From a virus: a DNA stretch of 31,383 nucleotides. The stretch is from positions 1-31,383 of IMG/VR virus record IMGVR_UViG_3300010430_000326; one strand, 5' to 3'. The translations under genes and the position numbers were made by a program. Below are positions 1 through 6,360 of the stretch, in pieces (positions within the stretch are counted from its first letter, which is position 1; each line of letters begins with the position of its first letter). The notes under the pieces are model-generated. The model made no database searches, was not told the origin of the DNA, and worked only from the letters and a program-made list of their open reading frames with translations.

Positions 1-442
1 CGTCGAGGGCGGAGAAATCGAGGCCGACAATGGCACGCAGCTCTTCGAGTTGCTTCGCTGCCGGGAGGTCACAGAACTCCAGCGGGTTGAAGCTCCGCGG
101 GTTAACCAGATCCTTCAGGATGGCCTGTCCGTGCTTGCCGCCATCGACCTTGCTCGTCACGCTGAGATACGAATTCCCCGTCTCGGCGACGAAACTCCGA
201 CGCACCATTAGGTCTTCGGTCTCGAGGACGATGTAGCCGTTTTCAGCGTTTCCGTGGACCGGCTTCGGGGGGATCGCACGCGCCCCCCCGAGGACCATCT
301 CGATGGAGTCGAGAGCGGAGGTTTTGCCCTGGGCATTCCGCCCGGCCAGGAAGACAGCGTGCCCCTCCGGATCCGGGTGAATCTCAAGGGCACGGAGACG
401 AAGGACGTTGTTGACTTCGAGTCGGACGATGCGGGTGTTCAT
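1..442 (-). CDS. SbcC/RecF-like ATPase, N-terminal part (cut by window edge)
   Basis: The reading frame is open from the ATG at 442 to the window edge, giving 147 residues and no stop. It opens MNTRIVRLEVNNVLRLRALE, the typical first strand of SMC/RecF/SbcC ATPases. A Walker A motif, GRNAQGKTS, lies at residues 34-42 and is followed by a Ser-Ile-Glu helix. The start is supported by a GGAGGG ribosome site just upstream. In this family the ATPase head binds DNA ends and works with a nuclease in recombination or repair. The next genes upstream on this strand are an exonuclease and a Rad52-like annealing protein, so it fits a phage recombination module. The Walker B, signature motif and coiled coil would lie outside the window, so SbcC, RecF or another AAA type cannot be separated. 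Confidence 0.8.
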   Translation of the reverse strand, partial: MNTRIVRLEVNNVLRLRALEIHPDPEGHAVFLAGRNAQGKTSALDSIEMVLGGARAIPPKPVHGNAENGYIVLETEDLMVRRSFVAETGNSYLSVTSKVDGGKHGQAILKDLVNPRSFNPLEFCDLPAAKQLEELRAIVGLDFSALD

Positions 443-501
443 GGTCCCTCCATATCGTTGGTTGTCGATGCAGATCAGCGGGATCCCCCCCGTACGAATC
501 G

Positions 502-1140
502 TCACAGGGCGATGCGCTGGTAGACTTGCCGGGCCCGCTCCACGTCCTGTCGGCAGTACTCGGCGACCTCTTCCCACCGGCCCTCCTGCACGGCATCCCA
601 GACCTTGGAGCCGTCGATGTCTCCTTTGCCCTCGAGGCCCAGGGCGAGGCAGAGATTGTCGAGGGAGGTGTAGTTTTTCGGGTCCCACATGAGCATTGTG
701 TCGCGCACGGTGTCATCCCAGGGCTTGGAGTCGATGGCCAAGTCCACGCTGGGCCTAATCCCGCGGACCATGGAACGCTGCCACAAGAAGCGCAGGTCCC
801 ATCGGACGTTGTGCCCGATCCATGTGGGCGTCCCTAGTCCCTCCTGACCATACGAGATGATGTCGTACCACTCCTCGAGGAGTTTCTCTTCGGGGTCCTC
901 CAGCGACTGACGGGTAACGACCAGGGGTTGCCCCTGGTCGACCGCCCACGAAATGCACCAGACCTCGCCGAACGTCCCGGCGAGGGCCGTCTTCCGCCAG
1001 ATCTCGTCCTCGGCCGCCTCGATGTACTGCTTGATCTTCACGGGATCCTTGTAGTTCTTCGGGGCTCCGATCTGTCCCACGACGTGGTCGCGGATCTCTT
1101 TGGCCTGCGTGGGGATGGTCTCGATGTCGAGGACGTGCAT
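502..1140 (-). CDS. DnaQ-fold 3'-5' exonuclease (PolB-like exonuclease family)
   Basis: The protein has 212 residues. The start at 1140 is set by an AAGGAG ribosome site; a longer frame to 1230 has no such site and reads as low-complexity leader. Exo I is DIET at residues 5-8, right at the N-terminus. Exo II is the GHNVRWDLRFLW segment mid-protein. Exo III is YCRQDVERARQVY near the C-terminus (Y-x3-D type). Together these give the four acidic metal ligands of DEDDy exonucleases. The arrangement fits the predicted PolB-type stand-alone exonucleases found in phages. It probably trims 3' ends during recombination or replication, beside the Rad52-like protein upstream and the SbcC-like ATPase downstream. 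Specificity for single- or double-stranded DNA cannot be read from sequence. Confidence 0.85.
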   Translation of the reverse strand: MHVLDIETIPTQAKEIRDHVVGQIGAPKNYKDPVKIKQYIEAAEDEIWRKTALAGTFGEVWCISWAVDQGQPLVVTRQSLEDPEEKLLEEWYDIISYGQEGLGTPTWIGHNVRWDLRFLWQRSMVRGIRPSVDLAIDSKPWDDTVRDTMLMWDPKNYTSLDNLCLALGLEGKGDIDGSKVWDAVQEGRWEEVAEYCRQDVERARQVYQRIAL

Positions 1141-1175
1141 GGCGCTCTCCTTCCGCTCTTGGCGGCTCAGGTTGC

Positions 1176-1198
1176 CGCCCCGGGGCCTTCCCGGGGCG
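1176..1198 (-). terminator. strong GC hairpin between annealing protein and exonuclease genes
   Basis: CGCCCCGGG at 1176-1184 pairs with CCCGGGGCG at 1190-1198 around a 5-base loop. It lies in the 96-base gap between two minus-strand genes. There is no T-tract, so it is at best a weak terminator. Stabilising or attenuating a shared transcript is equally possible. Confidence 0.4.
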
Positions 1199-1236
1199 AT
1201 TGGTGGTGGATTGTATTTGGTTTGCCCCACCGTGAT

Positions 1237-2295
1237 TTATTGCGCGCGATGCTCTCGGAGCCAAGAGGAAACCTCGCCTCCCGCGGGCTCCAGTTTCTTG
1301 ATCAGGGCTACCAGGGCCCCCCCGGACATAAGGTCCAGGGGCCGCCTGAGAATGTTGTTCCGGCAGAACACGTCCAGCGATCCCTCATCGATGCCGTGCT
1401 CTGCGGCCTTCGCGATGGCATCCGCCTGCGCGTTCCTGTCCTTATCGGTCACCTGACTTCCGTTTCCGTTCCCGTTCTTCGGCTTGGCGGAGCTCGGCTG
1501 CGAGCTCGTCGTCGGTGAGGGAGATGCGGGCGAGGGGGTCGCTGGCGGCGTCGGAGGGTTTTCGGATTCGAACTCCGAACTGCTCCAGGAGGCCCAGGGG
1601 CGGTCATTCGATCCCCCGGTGCAGGATTGGTTCGTGCAACGCCAAGCGGGCGACTTATGGTTCTCCTGGTGGCGCGCGCGGTTGTCCTCGACAGGGGCAT
1701 TGCAGCTCGGGCACTGGTAGGGGGACGCTGCGGCTGGTGGACCTGCCGGCGGTCTCGCGGACGATTGCTGTTGCCGGGGGGGCGTCCTACGCGTGCCGTT
1801 CCCTCCCTGGTGGGATCTCAGTCCCTTGTACACGGACACCTGATAGCCCATGTGCGAGACGACCATCCCCAGGGCATTAGTCACCGCACCCTTTTCGGCC
1901 CACTCCCGGCGTTCGTTCTCCGAGCCACCGGCCCCGGGAATCAAAACAGAGCGCTTCGGTTCGTCTGAGCCGCTGGTGAGATACGCGTACCAGAAGTTGA
2001 CGCGCGCATTGGCAATCCAGACGTCTCGTGACCCTCCCTTAGACCGCTCTCGCGTCTCACAGGATGAATCGAGCGTTTCCACCTCGTAAGCCCAGCCGAT
2101 TCCCAGGGGCCCGAAGGTCTCCAGGAGCACCTCCACGAGAAACCCGGGAGTGATATCGGTGAGGCCGGCGGCAGCTCCCGCGCCACCCGTAATCGCTTTG
2201 TAGGCCTCGGCGAATGGTGACAGCTCCTGGTCGAGGCCCCGGAACGCTTCCATGATCGGCGTCCCGGTCAAGGTTGTAACCGCGTTGAGCTTCAT
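1237..2295 (-). CDS. Rad52-like single-strand annealing protein with zinc ribbon and Pro-rich tail
   Basis: The protein has 352 residues. The start at 2295 follows AAAGGAGAATAC; a longer frame to 2508 overlaps another gene and is not supported. The N-terminal half (about 20-165) has features of Rad52-type annealing proteins: LLETFGPLGIGWAYEV, then ERREWAEKGAVTNALGMV and a following GYQVSVYKG. The phrase KGAVTNALG before a conserved Gly is characteristic of this superfamily. A Pro/Gln-rich linker follows. Next is a zinc ribbon, CPSC followed about 30 residues later by CTNQSC. The rest is a low-complexity Pro/Ser/Thr region and a C-terminal helix. The inferred role is to coat single strands and anneal complementary DNA. 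Exonuclease and ATPase genes lie directly downstream. The zinc ribbon is an unusual addition. Fold-level homology is inferred from motifs only. Confidence 0.72.
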   Translation of the reverse strand: MKLNAVTTLTGTPIMEAFRGLDQELSPFAEAYKAITGGAGAAAGLTDITPGFLVEVLLETFGPLGIGWAYEVETLDSSCETRERSKGGSRDVWIANARVNFWYAYLTSGSDEPKRSVLIPGAGGSENERREWAEKGAVTNALGMVVSHMGYQVSVYKGLRSHQGGNGTRRTPPRQQQSSARPPAGPPAAASPYQCPSCNAPVEDNRARHQENHKSPAWRCTNQSCTGGSNDRPWASWSSSEFESENPPTPPATPSPASPSPTTSSQPSSAKPKNGNGNGSQVTDKDRNAQADAIAKAAEHGIDEGSLDVFCRNNILRRPLDLMSGGALVALIKKLEPAGGEVSSWLREHRAQ

Positions 2296-2362
2296 GTATT
2301 CTCCTTTCCGTCGCTTGGCGGCGACAGAGAATGCCCCTGGGTTGCACCTTGGCGGGTTTGGC

Positions 2363-2620
2363 TCAGGGGCGTTTCTGTGTCTGGTTGTGTACTCCTTTGT
2401 CATCGGCAATAGTCTTCCATCCGCATCCTGCTGCACACACCAAATAGATCCCCCGACTCCGAATCGCATGGGAGCAGATGGGGCATAGTCGCTGTTCCCA
2501 TTGCGCAATCAGCCGCGAAATGGCCAGCCACCTCGGTTCGCCTTCACGCACCACAACCGACGCACGATCCCACGGGCGCCCCGGTGCAGATATCGTCTCG
2601 ACCTGAATTGGTGTCATCAT
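2363..2620 (-). CDS. small zinc-ribbon protein, function unknown
   Basis: The protein has 85 residues and starts MMTPIQVETISAPGRPW. Its ATG at 2620 overlaps the TGA of the upstream gene by four bases (ATGA), and GGGGAGGG lies just before it, so the two are translationally coupled. A CPIC pair near residue 50 and a CAAGC group about 16 residues later look like a zinc ribbon. The Trp-rich middle (PRWLAISRLIAQWEQRLCP) may form a helix. It sits just upstream of the annealing protein in the same operon. No specific function is assigned. Confidence 0.65.
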   Translation of the reverse strand: MMTPIQVETISAPGRPWDRASVVVREGEPRWLAISRLIAQWEQRLCPICSHAIRSRGIYLVCAAGCGWKTIADDKGVHNQTQKRP

Positions 2621-2856
2621 CCCTCCCCCTCGGCCGCCGGGATAACTAACCCGCGCTCCAGTTTGTCGGCGCACTCTCGAAGGGCCGCGATGCAGTCGTC
2701 TCTAAGACCGTTGCTGACGTAATCCGACACGCCGGGTTGGCCAAAGACAAAGACATTCAGAAAGAACCCCATTTTCTGTCCGTAGGTCTCCTCAAGGACC
2801 TCTTCGAGTGCTTCGGCGAGGGCTCGCAGGTTTTGCTCTTGGTGACGCGTTGCCAT
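2617..2856 (-). CDS. small acidic helical protein, function unknown
   Basis: The protein has 79 residues. The ATG at 2856 has an AGGAGGTG ribosome site, which excludes the longer frame from 2922. It is largely helical and acidic (LRALAEALEEVLEETYGQKMG, written here as a motif), with a short hydrophobic middle (FFLNVFVFGQPG) and a second helix holding Cys residues (DDCIAALRECADKLERG). It is not recognised. It is tightly spaced with both neighbours, so it belongs to the early leftward operon. Confidence 0.6.
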   Translation of the reverse strand: MATRHQEQNLRALAEALEEVLEETYGQKMGFFLNVFVFGQPGVSDYVSNGLRDDCIAALRECADKLERGLVIPAAEGEG

Positions 2857-2857
2857 T

Positions 2858-3019
2858 TCATCCACCTCCTGTCCGCGCGACCAACCACGCGAACGCCTCC
2901 GGGAACAGGTAGCCAGCGGCAAGCAGCATCACGACGAACGAGAGCGCCGCGCGGCAGTAACCATCGCGCATTCCCTTCCGGCGGGCTTCCTCCAGGTCCG
3001 GGCAGTAAACGCACTTCAT
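2858..3019 (-). CDS. small single-pass membrane protein with N-terminal CxxC
   Basis: The protein has 53 residues. The ATG at 3019 is preceded by GAGGAGG, and a longer frame from 3079 would run through the promoter. The N-terminus MKCVYCPDLEEARRKG holds one CxxC pair. A hydrophobic segment follows (ALSFVVMLLAAGYLFPEAFAW), long enough for one membrane span. It is the first gene of the leftward operon, about 50 bases after the predicted promoter. No family is recognised. Early phage operons often carry such small host-interaction proteins, but nothing here proves that role. Confidence 0.6.
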   Translation of the reverse strand: MKCVYCPDLEEARRKGMRDGYCRAALSFVVMLLAAGYLFPEAFAWLVARTGGG

Positions 3020-3070
3020 GTCGTCCTCCTCTCGATTGCACGCGGTTCGGCGTGATTGATGCCTGATCGA

Positions 3071-3099
3071 AAGATACACCTGTTACCTTTGGCTGTCAA
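3071..3099 (-). promoter_or_regulatory. leftward sigma-70 promoter
   Basis: Read on the minus strand, TTGACA (3099-3094) is followed after exactly 17 bases by TATCTT (3076-3071). It would drive the leftward recombination operon that starts at 3019. Its -35 box is one arm of a palindrome shared with the rightward promoter. Confidence 0.8.
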
Positions 3100-3109
3100 G
3101 CCCTTGACA
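3094..3109. promoter_or_regulatory. palindromic operator candidate spanning both -35 boxes
   Basis: TGTCAAG (3094-3100) and CTTGACA (3103-3109) form a perfect 7-bp inverted repeat around CC. Each arm contains one of the divergent -35 boxes, so a dimeric protein bound here would block both promoters. The palindrome may also be a by-product of two consensus -35 boxes back to back. Confidence 0.5.
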
Positions 3110-3132
3110 AAAAAAAGTTCCTCTGGTATCTT
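3104..3132 (+). promoter_or_regulatory. rightward sigma-70 promoter
   Basis: TTGACA at 3104-3109 and TATCTT at 3127-3132 are separated by 17 bases, with an A-rich spacer start. Both hexamers and the spacing match the leftward promoter exactly. The helix-turn-helix gene starts 38 bases downstream, at 3171. Confidence 0.82.
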
Positions 3133-3170
3133 TTCGGCTGAACCCGGCACCGGCATGAGGGAGAGAGCAC

Positions 3171-3383
3171 ATGGAACGAGCAAGAGAGATCATTCGCCTA
3201 CAGGAACGGCTGCGCATCTTGTACCGGGATCGGGAACGCGAGGCGTGGGAGTTGCGCAAGGAGGGCCTCCGGTGGGACGAGATCGGGCTGCGCATCGGCA
3301 CGTCGCGGATTATGGCGATGCGCTGCGCCGGGCGGTACGAGCAGAGAGCGGCAAATGGCGAAATCATCAGCGCTGCGGTCTGA
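3171..3383 (+). CDS. small helix-turn-helix DNA-binding protein, putative regulator
   Basis: The protein has 70 residues and starts after a GGGAGAGAG ribosome site. An Arg/Glu-rich helix occupies residues 1-25. A helix-turn-helix candidate follows at about 27-56 (ELRKEGLRWDEIGLRIGTS then RIMAMRCAGRYE); the pattern resembles sigma region 4 or a homeodomain-like recognition unit. It is the first gene after the rightward promoter and lies beside the palindrome that overlaps both early promoters. Autoregulation and control of the early switch are therefore plausible, but this is inferred from position and size. No repressor family is recognised. Confidence 0.6.
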   Translation: MERAREIIRLQERLRILYRDREREAWELRKEGLRWDEIGLRIGTSRIMAMRCAGRYEQRAANGEIISAAV

Positions 3384-3386
3384 TCC

Positions 3387-4184
3387 ATGGCCGCCCGCAA
3401 AACCTGGGCCCATTGGTACACCCACAAGGGCCGAAGGCACCGGCTGAAGCTCACCGAGGAAGAGTTGATGCAGGTGACCCTTTACGAGTGGGTGCAATAT
3501 CAACCCCCCCCAGTAGACCTCCTGCACCACGTGCCCAACGGTGGTGCGCGTGATCCGCGGACGGGCCTCAAGATGCTCGCCATGGGCACCCGGGCCGGCG
3601 TGCCCGATAATCACCTCCCGGTGGCCTCCCGAGGGTATACAGGTCTTTGGATCGAGCTCAAGCGGCCCAAGGGGGGCTCTTTGTCAGCCGCACAGAAGGA
3701 CTGGATCCGGCGCCTCGAGGCAGCGGGGAACCTCTGCCGGGTTTGCGTGACGTGGGAAGCGGCTGCCAACCTCGTTTGCTGGTATCTACACCGTCGGCCG
3801 CCCTTTCCGGCTGAACACAACAGCGAATATGCTGAAATGATCTTTCACGCAATGTCTAGAGAGCCACCGAAGAGGGGAATAACGACAATGCCTTCCAGCC
3901 ACAGCACCGACGCTGCGACTCGTCCGGTTGACACCGTGGTTATGCGCCTCGCTCATTTGCTGGCCTGCTATGAGGCGGACGAGCCGCATGTGTCCTCGCC
4001 AGGGTACGATTTCGGCACCGAAGAAGAGCAAAGCTACCAAGGCCCAACCTATGCTGCGCTGGCCGAATGGCAACAAATGGAACACCATGGTGACTGTGTA
4101 AAACAACCAACAACGTGCCTACGATGTTGGTCTGACCACCTTCTGCATAAAGCAAACTGGATCAGTCAGAGATTGGACGCATAA
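3387..4184 (+). CDS. VRR-NUC family nuclease with an extra C-terminal Cys/His domain
   Basis: The protein has 265 residues. Residues about 25-132 form a VRR-NUC (PD-(D/E)XK-like) nuclease: HVPNGGARD at 48-56, GVPD at 71-74, a WIELKRP strand with E90 and K92, then a Gln in SAAQKDW at about 103. Stand-alone phage VRR-NUC proteins usually end soon after this point. Here about 130 more residues follow, including HGDC and CLRC motifs near the end. The extra part lies in lower-GC DNA, and an internal ATG at 3888 follows GAGGGGAATAACGACA, so it may be a separate gene fused in frame. The stop lies inside an attC-like site. The start at 3387 has no clear ribosome site; ATG 3468 after GAGGAAGAG is an alternative. 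VRR-NUC nucleases cut structured DNA such as junctions. Confidence 0.75.
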   Translation: MAARKTWAHWYTHKGRRHRLKLTEEELMQVTLYEWVQYQPPPVDLLHHVPNGGARDPRTGLKMLAMGTRAGVPDNHLPVASRGYTGLWIELKRPKGGSLSAAQKDWIRRLEAAGNLCRVCVTWEAAANLVCWYLHRRPPFPAEHNSEYAEMIFHAMSREPPKRGITTMPSSHSTDAATRPVDTVVMRLAHLLACYEADEPHVSSPGYDFGTEEEQSYQGPTYAALAEWQQMEHHGDCVKQPTTCLRCWSDHLLHKANWISQRLDA

Positions 4185-4240
4185 CGGCAAGCATAACCGG
4201 CGCCGGTCTTATGGCGTCCGTGTTCATGCTCTGGTTCTAA
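4179..4240 (+). other. attC-like cassette recombination site 1
   Basis: GCATAAC (4179-4185) fits the R'' box consensus RYYYAAC in six of seven positions. AGCAT at 4190-4194 pairs with ATGCT at 4226-4230, as L''/L' arms would. The central 25 bases (4196-4220) are identical to 5355-5379. The right end, GTTCTAA, departs from GTTRRRY, so the right core is degenerate. The stop codon of the preceding gene lies inside the R'' box, as is usual for integron cassettes. Confidence 0.6.
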
Positions 4241-4279
4241 GGACTTTGCGCACGGCGCGAAGCGACACATGGTTTTGAC

Positions 4280-5074
4280 ATGGATGAATACCGAAACCGG
4301 ATCATCTGCGGCGATAACTGCGACGTCATGGGGCAGTTCCCACGAGGGTGCGTTGACCTCGTGGTCACGAGCCCACCCTACGACGGACTGCGAACCTACG
4401 GCGGGCACTCGTGGGACTTCTTTGGTGTAGCTTGGCAACTGAAACGGGTATTGAAGCCTGGCGGTGTGATTGTGTGGGTGGTGGCAGACCAGACCAAGGA
4501 CGGCAGCGAGACCGGCACGAGCATGGAGCAGGCGCTGCACTTCAAACGGCTAGGGCTGAACCTGCACGACACGATGATATATGCAACAGACAAGCCTCCG
4601 TTGACACACAACAGGTATGAACAGTCGTGGGAATACTGTTTCGTTTTGTCAAACGGAACGCCGAAAACATTCAACCCGATACTAAGGAGAACCAGGACGC
4701 GGGGGTCTTTGCCGGGGAAGTTCGTTCACAAAGCCACTGAAAACACGTATTCAGCGGCGCACAAACAAGCGCGGACAGGCGAAACAACAATGTTGCCCAA
4801 CTTGTGGTATTACACAAGCGGCATCGATGAGAACCAAACAAGAGGACACCCAGCACCTTTCCCTGTAGCACTAGCAAAAGACTTCGTGCAAACATGGAGC
4901 AACCCCGGAGACATAGTGTTAGACCCATTCAGTGGCAGCGGCACGACGCCGAAAGCCGCGAAGGAATTGGGCCGGAACTTCGTCGGGATTGAAGTGAACC
5001 CAGATTACTGCGCCATTTCAGAGCGGCGGCTGGCACAGGGAGTATTGCCGTTTGGTTTTGCGCAAAGTCTTTAG
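4280..5074 (+). CDS. DNA methyltransferase, beta-class motif order (N4-cytosine or N6-adenine)
   Basis: The protein has 264 residues. Catalytic motif IV, TSPPY, is at 30-34 and the AdoMet-binding motif, DPFSGSGTT, at 215-223. This order (IV before I) is that of beta-class amino-methyltransferases. The C-terminus continues with GRNFVGIEVNPDY. SPPY is commonest in N4-cytosine enzymes but is not exclusive, so the base is unresolved. The variable middle (about 130-200) would hold target recognition. No restriction gene lies beside it, so it is an orphan enzyme, probably protecting phage DNA from host restriction. It has no good ribosome site. It sits between attC-like sequences in lower-GC DNA, so it looks acquired as a cassette. 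Confidence 0.88.
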   Translation: MDEYRNRIICGDNCDVMGQFPRGCVDLVVTSPPYDGLRTYGGHSWDFFGVAWQLKRVLKPGGVIVWVVADQTKDGSETGTSMEQALHFKRLGLNLHDTMIYATDKPPLTHNRYEQSWEYCFVLSNGTPKTFNPILRRTRTRGSLPGKFVHKATENTYSAAHKQARTGETTMLPNLWYYTSGIDENQTRGHPAPFPVALAKDFVQTWSNPGDIVLDPFSGSGTTPKAAKELGRNFVGIEVNPDYCAISERRLAQGVLPFGFAQSL

Positions 5075-5095
5075 AACGCCCGGTGTAACCGGATT
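5071..5095 (+). other. left half of an attC-like site after the methyltransferase gene
   Basis: From 5075 the sequence AACGCCCGGTGTAACCGG matches 16 of 18 positions at the left end of the complete site at 5341. The methyltransferase stop TAG sits directly before AAC. No right-hand GTTRRRY core was found before the next gene, so the site is truncated or decayed. Confidence 0.45.
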
Positions 5096-5109
5096 TGCGG
5101 AGAGTTGCA

Positions 5110-5343
5110 ATGGAAGATAGGCAATGCGAAGAATGCTTGACCGATTTGAAAGTTTGCAAACACGCCACTGTAGCAAATTCCGAGTTGACACCGTTGTTAG
5201 CTTGCGATGGATGGTCAAAGGATCTCGGTTGCGATGGCACCGCTACAGTTTTCAAGCCAGGATACGGCAAGAAAAAATACTGTGAGCGGTGCGCCAACCG
5301 GCTCGAGGCTGCAAACCGGGAGTGGATATATTTGACAAGCTAA
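5110..5343 (+). CDS. small Cys-rich protein in a cassette, function unknown
   Basis: The protein has 77 residues. The ATG at 5110 follows GGAGAG; a TTG at 5095 is less likely. Metal-type Cys pairs are spread along it: CEEC near the start, a CKH, single Cys residues in the middle, and CERC near residue 60. It probably binds zinc. The stop TAA at 5341-5343 overlaps the R'' box of the best attC-like site. Base composition is lower in GC than the replication and structural genes. It is not recognised. Confidence 0.6.
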   Translation: MEDRQCEECLTDLKVCKHATVANSELTPLLACDGWSKDLGCDGTATVFKPGYGKKKYCERCANRLEAANREWIYLTS

Positions 5344-5399
5344 CGCCCGGTTTCACCGGCGCCGGTCTTATGGCGTCCGCGTGCAAACCGTTGTTAGGC
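5338..5399 (+). other. attC-like cassette recombination site 2 (most complete)
   Basis: AGCTAAC (5338-5344) is the R'' box, with one mismatch to RYYYAAC. CGGTTT (5348-5353) pairs with AAACCG (5385-5390) as L''/L'. GTTAGGC at 5393-5399 is a perfect GTTRRRY R' box. The inner part, with GGCGCC and GGCGTCC, extends the hairpin. Its 62-base length is within the known attC range. The centre (5355-5379) is identical over 25 bases to site 1. This is the main evidence for integron-type cassettes here. Confidence 0.7.
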
Positions 5400-5411
5400 G
5401 CAAAGGAGGCA

Positions 5412-5600
5412 ATGATGGGCGGGAAAATCCGAAGCACCAAGCTGACAAAAATTGAGCATCCATATTGCCTTGAGGCCGACGGGAAAAGGTTCACGGTGAA
5501 AATCGCAGATGACGGGTCACTACACGTTTTCACGGATAGACCGATCCGAATCTACCCTTACGGCCCCCAGACGATTGTTCTGCGGTTGAATGATTCATAG
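5412..5600 (+). CDS. small beta-rich protein in a cassette, function unknown
   Basis: The protein has 62 residues and starts MMGGKIRSTKLTKIEHPYC. The start at 5412 follows AAAGGAGG with ideal spacing; an upstream in-frame start at 5289 would run through the previous gene and the attC-like site. Alternating polar and hydrophobic residues (RFTVKIADDGSLHVF, then QTIVLRLND) suggest a small beta fold. The ribosome site lies only two bases after the GTTAGGC core, a typical cassette geometry. Another attC-like left half follows the stop. No function is recognised. Confidence 0.6.
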   Translation: MMGGKIRSTKLTKIEHPYCLEADGKRFTVKIADDGSLHVFTDRPIRIYPYGPQTIVLRLNDS

Positions 5601-5602
5601 GC

Positions 5603-5630
5603 GCATAACAGCCGCATATCACGACCGTGC
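5603..5630 (+). other. left half of an attC-like site after the last cassette gene
   Basis: GCATAAC (5603-5609) followed by GCATA (5613-5617) repeats the R''/L'' arrangement of site 1. No L'/R' partner is found before the next gene at 5659, so only a half-site remains. Confidence 0.35.
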
Positions 5631-5658
5631 AAGGTAGAGAGGCGAGAGGAGGACCGAG

Positions 5659-5931
5659 ATGGCAGAGCTAGACGGCAGAAACGAGTCCCTCGTCCCAAAG
5701 GTCCGATGCGCCTGGGTGGCGGACGACATGGGATGCTACGAGACCGAGTGCGGCCGCCGGGTCCGTCTCCGGCGGCTGGAGCCTGAGTTTGAAATGTTCC
5801 GGTGGTGCCCGTACTGCGGGGTGATGATCGACGCCGAGGTGAGAGATGAGCTACCCAAAGACCAGAGAGGAGAAGTGGGCCCGGATGCTCGGCCGACCAC
5901 TGGGCGGGCGGGACCATTTCTGGTTCTGTGA
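5659..5931 (+). CDS. small zinc-finger protein, function unknown
   Basis: The protein has 90 residues. The ATG follows GAGAGGAGG. A GCYETECGRR segment near residue 35 and RWCPYCG near 55 together form a likely zinc knuckle (two Cys pairs). This resembles many small phage Lar-like proteins, but the resemblance is to the metal site only. The last 30 residues overlap the next gene in another frame and look disordered. It is the first gene after the cassette region, where GC rises again. Confidence 0.55.
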   Translation: MAELDGRNESLVPKVRCAWVADDMGCYETECGRRVRLRRLEPEFEMFRWCPYCGVMIDAEVRDELPKDQRGEVGPDARPTTGRAGPFLVL

Positions 5932-6106
5932 CGGTGGCTACTGGCACCACAGCGTGTGCGGGCTGATGGAGAGCGCGTGGGCTCTGGGAGTTGGTGGTGT
6001 CGACGGCCGCGAGTGCAAAAACTGCCTGCGTGGGATGCAGAACGCACTGGACAGGCGACGGAAGAGGTTGACACGGCACAACGAAAGAGGAGGAACCATA
6101 AAATGA
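5846..6106 (+). CDS. small Cys/His protein, function unknown
   Basis: The protein has 86 residues and starts MSYPKTREEKWARML after GAGGTGAGAG. It overlaps the preceding gene by 86 bases. Cys and His residues are spaced FWFCDGGYWHHSVCG and ECKNCLRG, a possible metal site. The tail is strongly basic (DRRRKRLTRHNERGG). Its TGA overlaps the start of the next gene (ATGA), so translation is coupled. No family is recognised. Confidence 0.55.
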   Translation: MSYPKTREEKWARMLGRPLGGRDHFWFCDGGYWHHSVCGLMESAWALGVGGVDGRECKNCLRGMQNALDRRRKRLTRHNERGGTIK

Positions 6107-6360
6107 AGAACATCGCGAGTGTGTTGTTGATGGCAGCGTTCTGCTGGATCACTGTTCACCCAAAGGGCATTTTCGGTAATGATGTCGATTCGATTGTAAT
6201 CACCAAAGCAAGTATCTCTGACCTCAAGGTAACAGCGAATCCAGCTCCGTTCTCCGGGTGGGGTACTAAGATTTGGTGGAGTCGTGGTGACGGCGTTGTG
6301 CGCACCACTCATGCGCTGAACTCCATCGACGGGATCATGGATCAATGCCCCAACTACTGA
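6103..6360 (+). CDS. small secreted or membrane-anchored protein
   Basis: The protein has 85 residues. The ATG at 6103 follows AGAGGAGGAACC and overlaps the previous stop by four bases; an in-frame start at 5956 would overlap the previous gene fully. The N-terminus MKNIASVLLMAAFCWITVHP is a signal peptide or membrane anchor. The remainder (residues 30-85) is a short beta-rich domain with two Trp in a row. Nothing identifies its role. A lipoprotein gene follows, so both may act in the envelope. Confidence 0.55.
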   Translation: MKNIASVLLMAAFCWITVHPKGIFGNDVDSIVITKASISDLKVTANPAPFSGWGTKIWWSRGDGVVRTTHALNSIDGIMDQCPNY

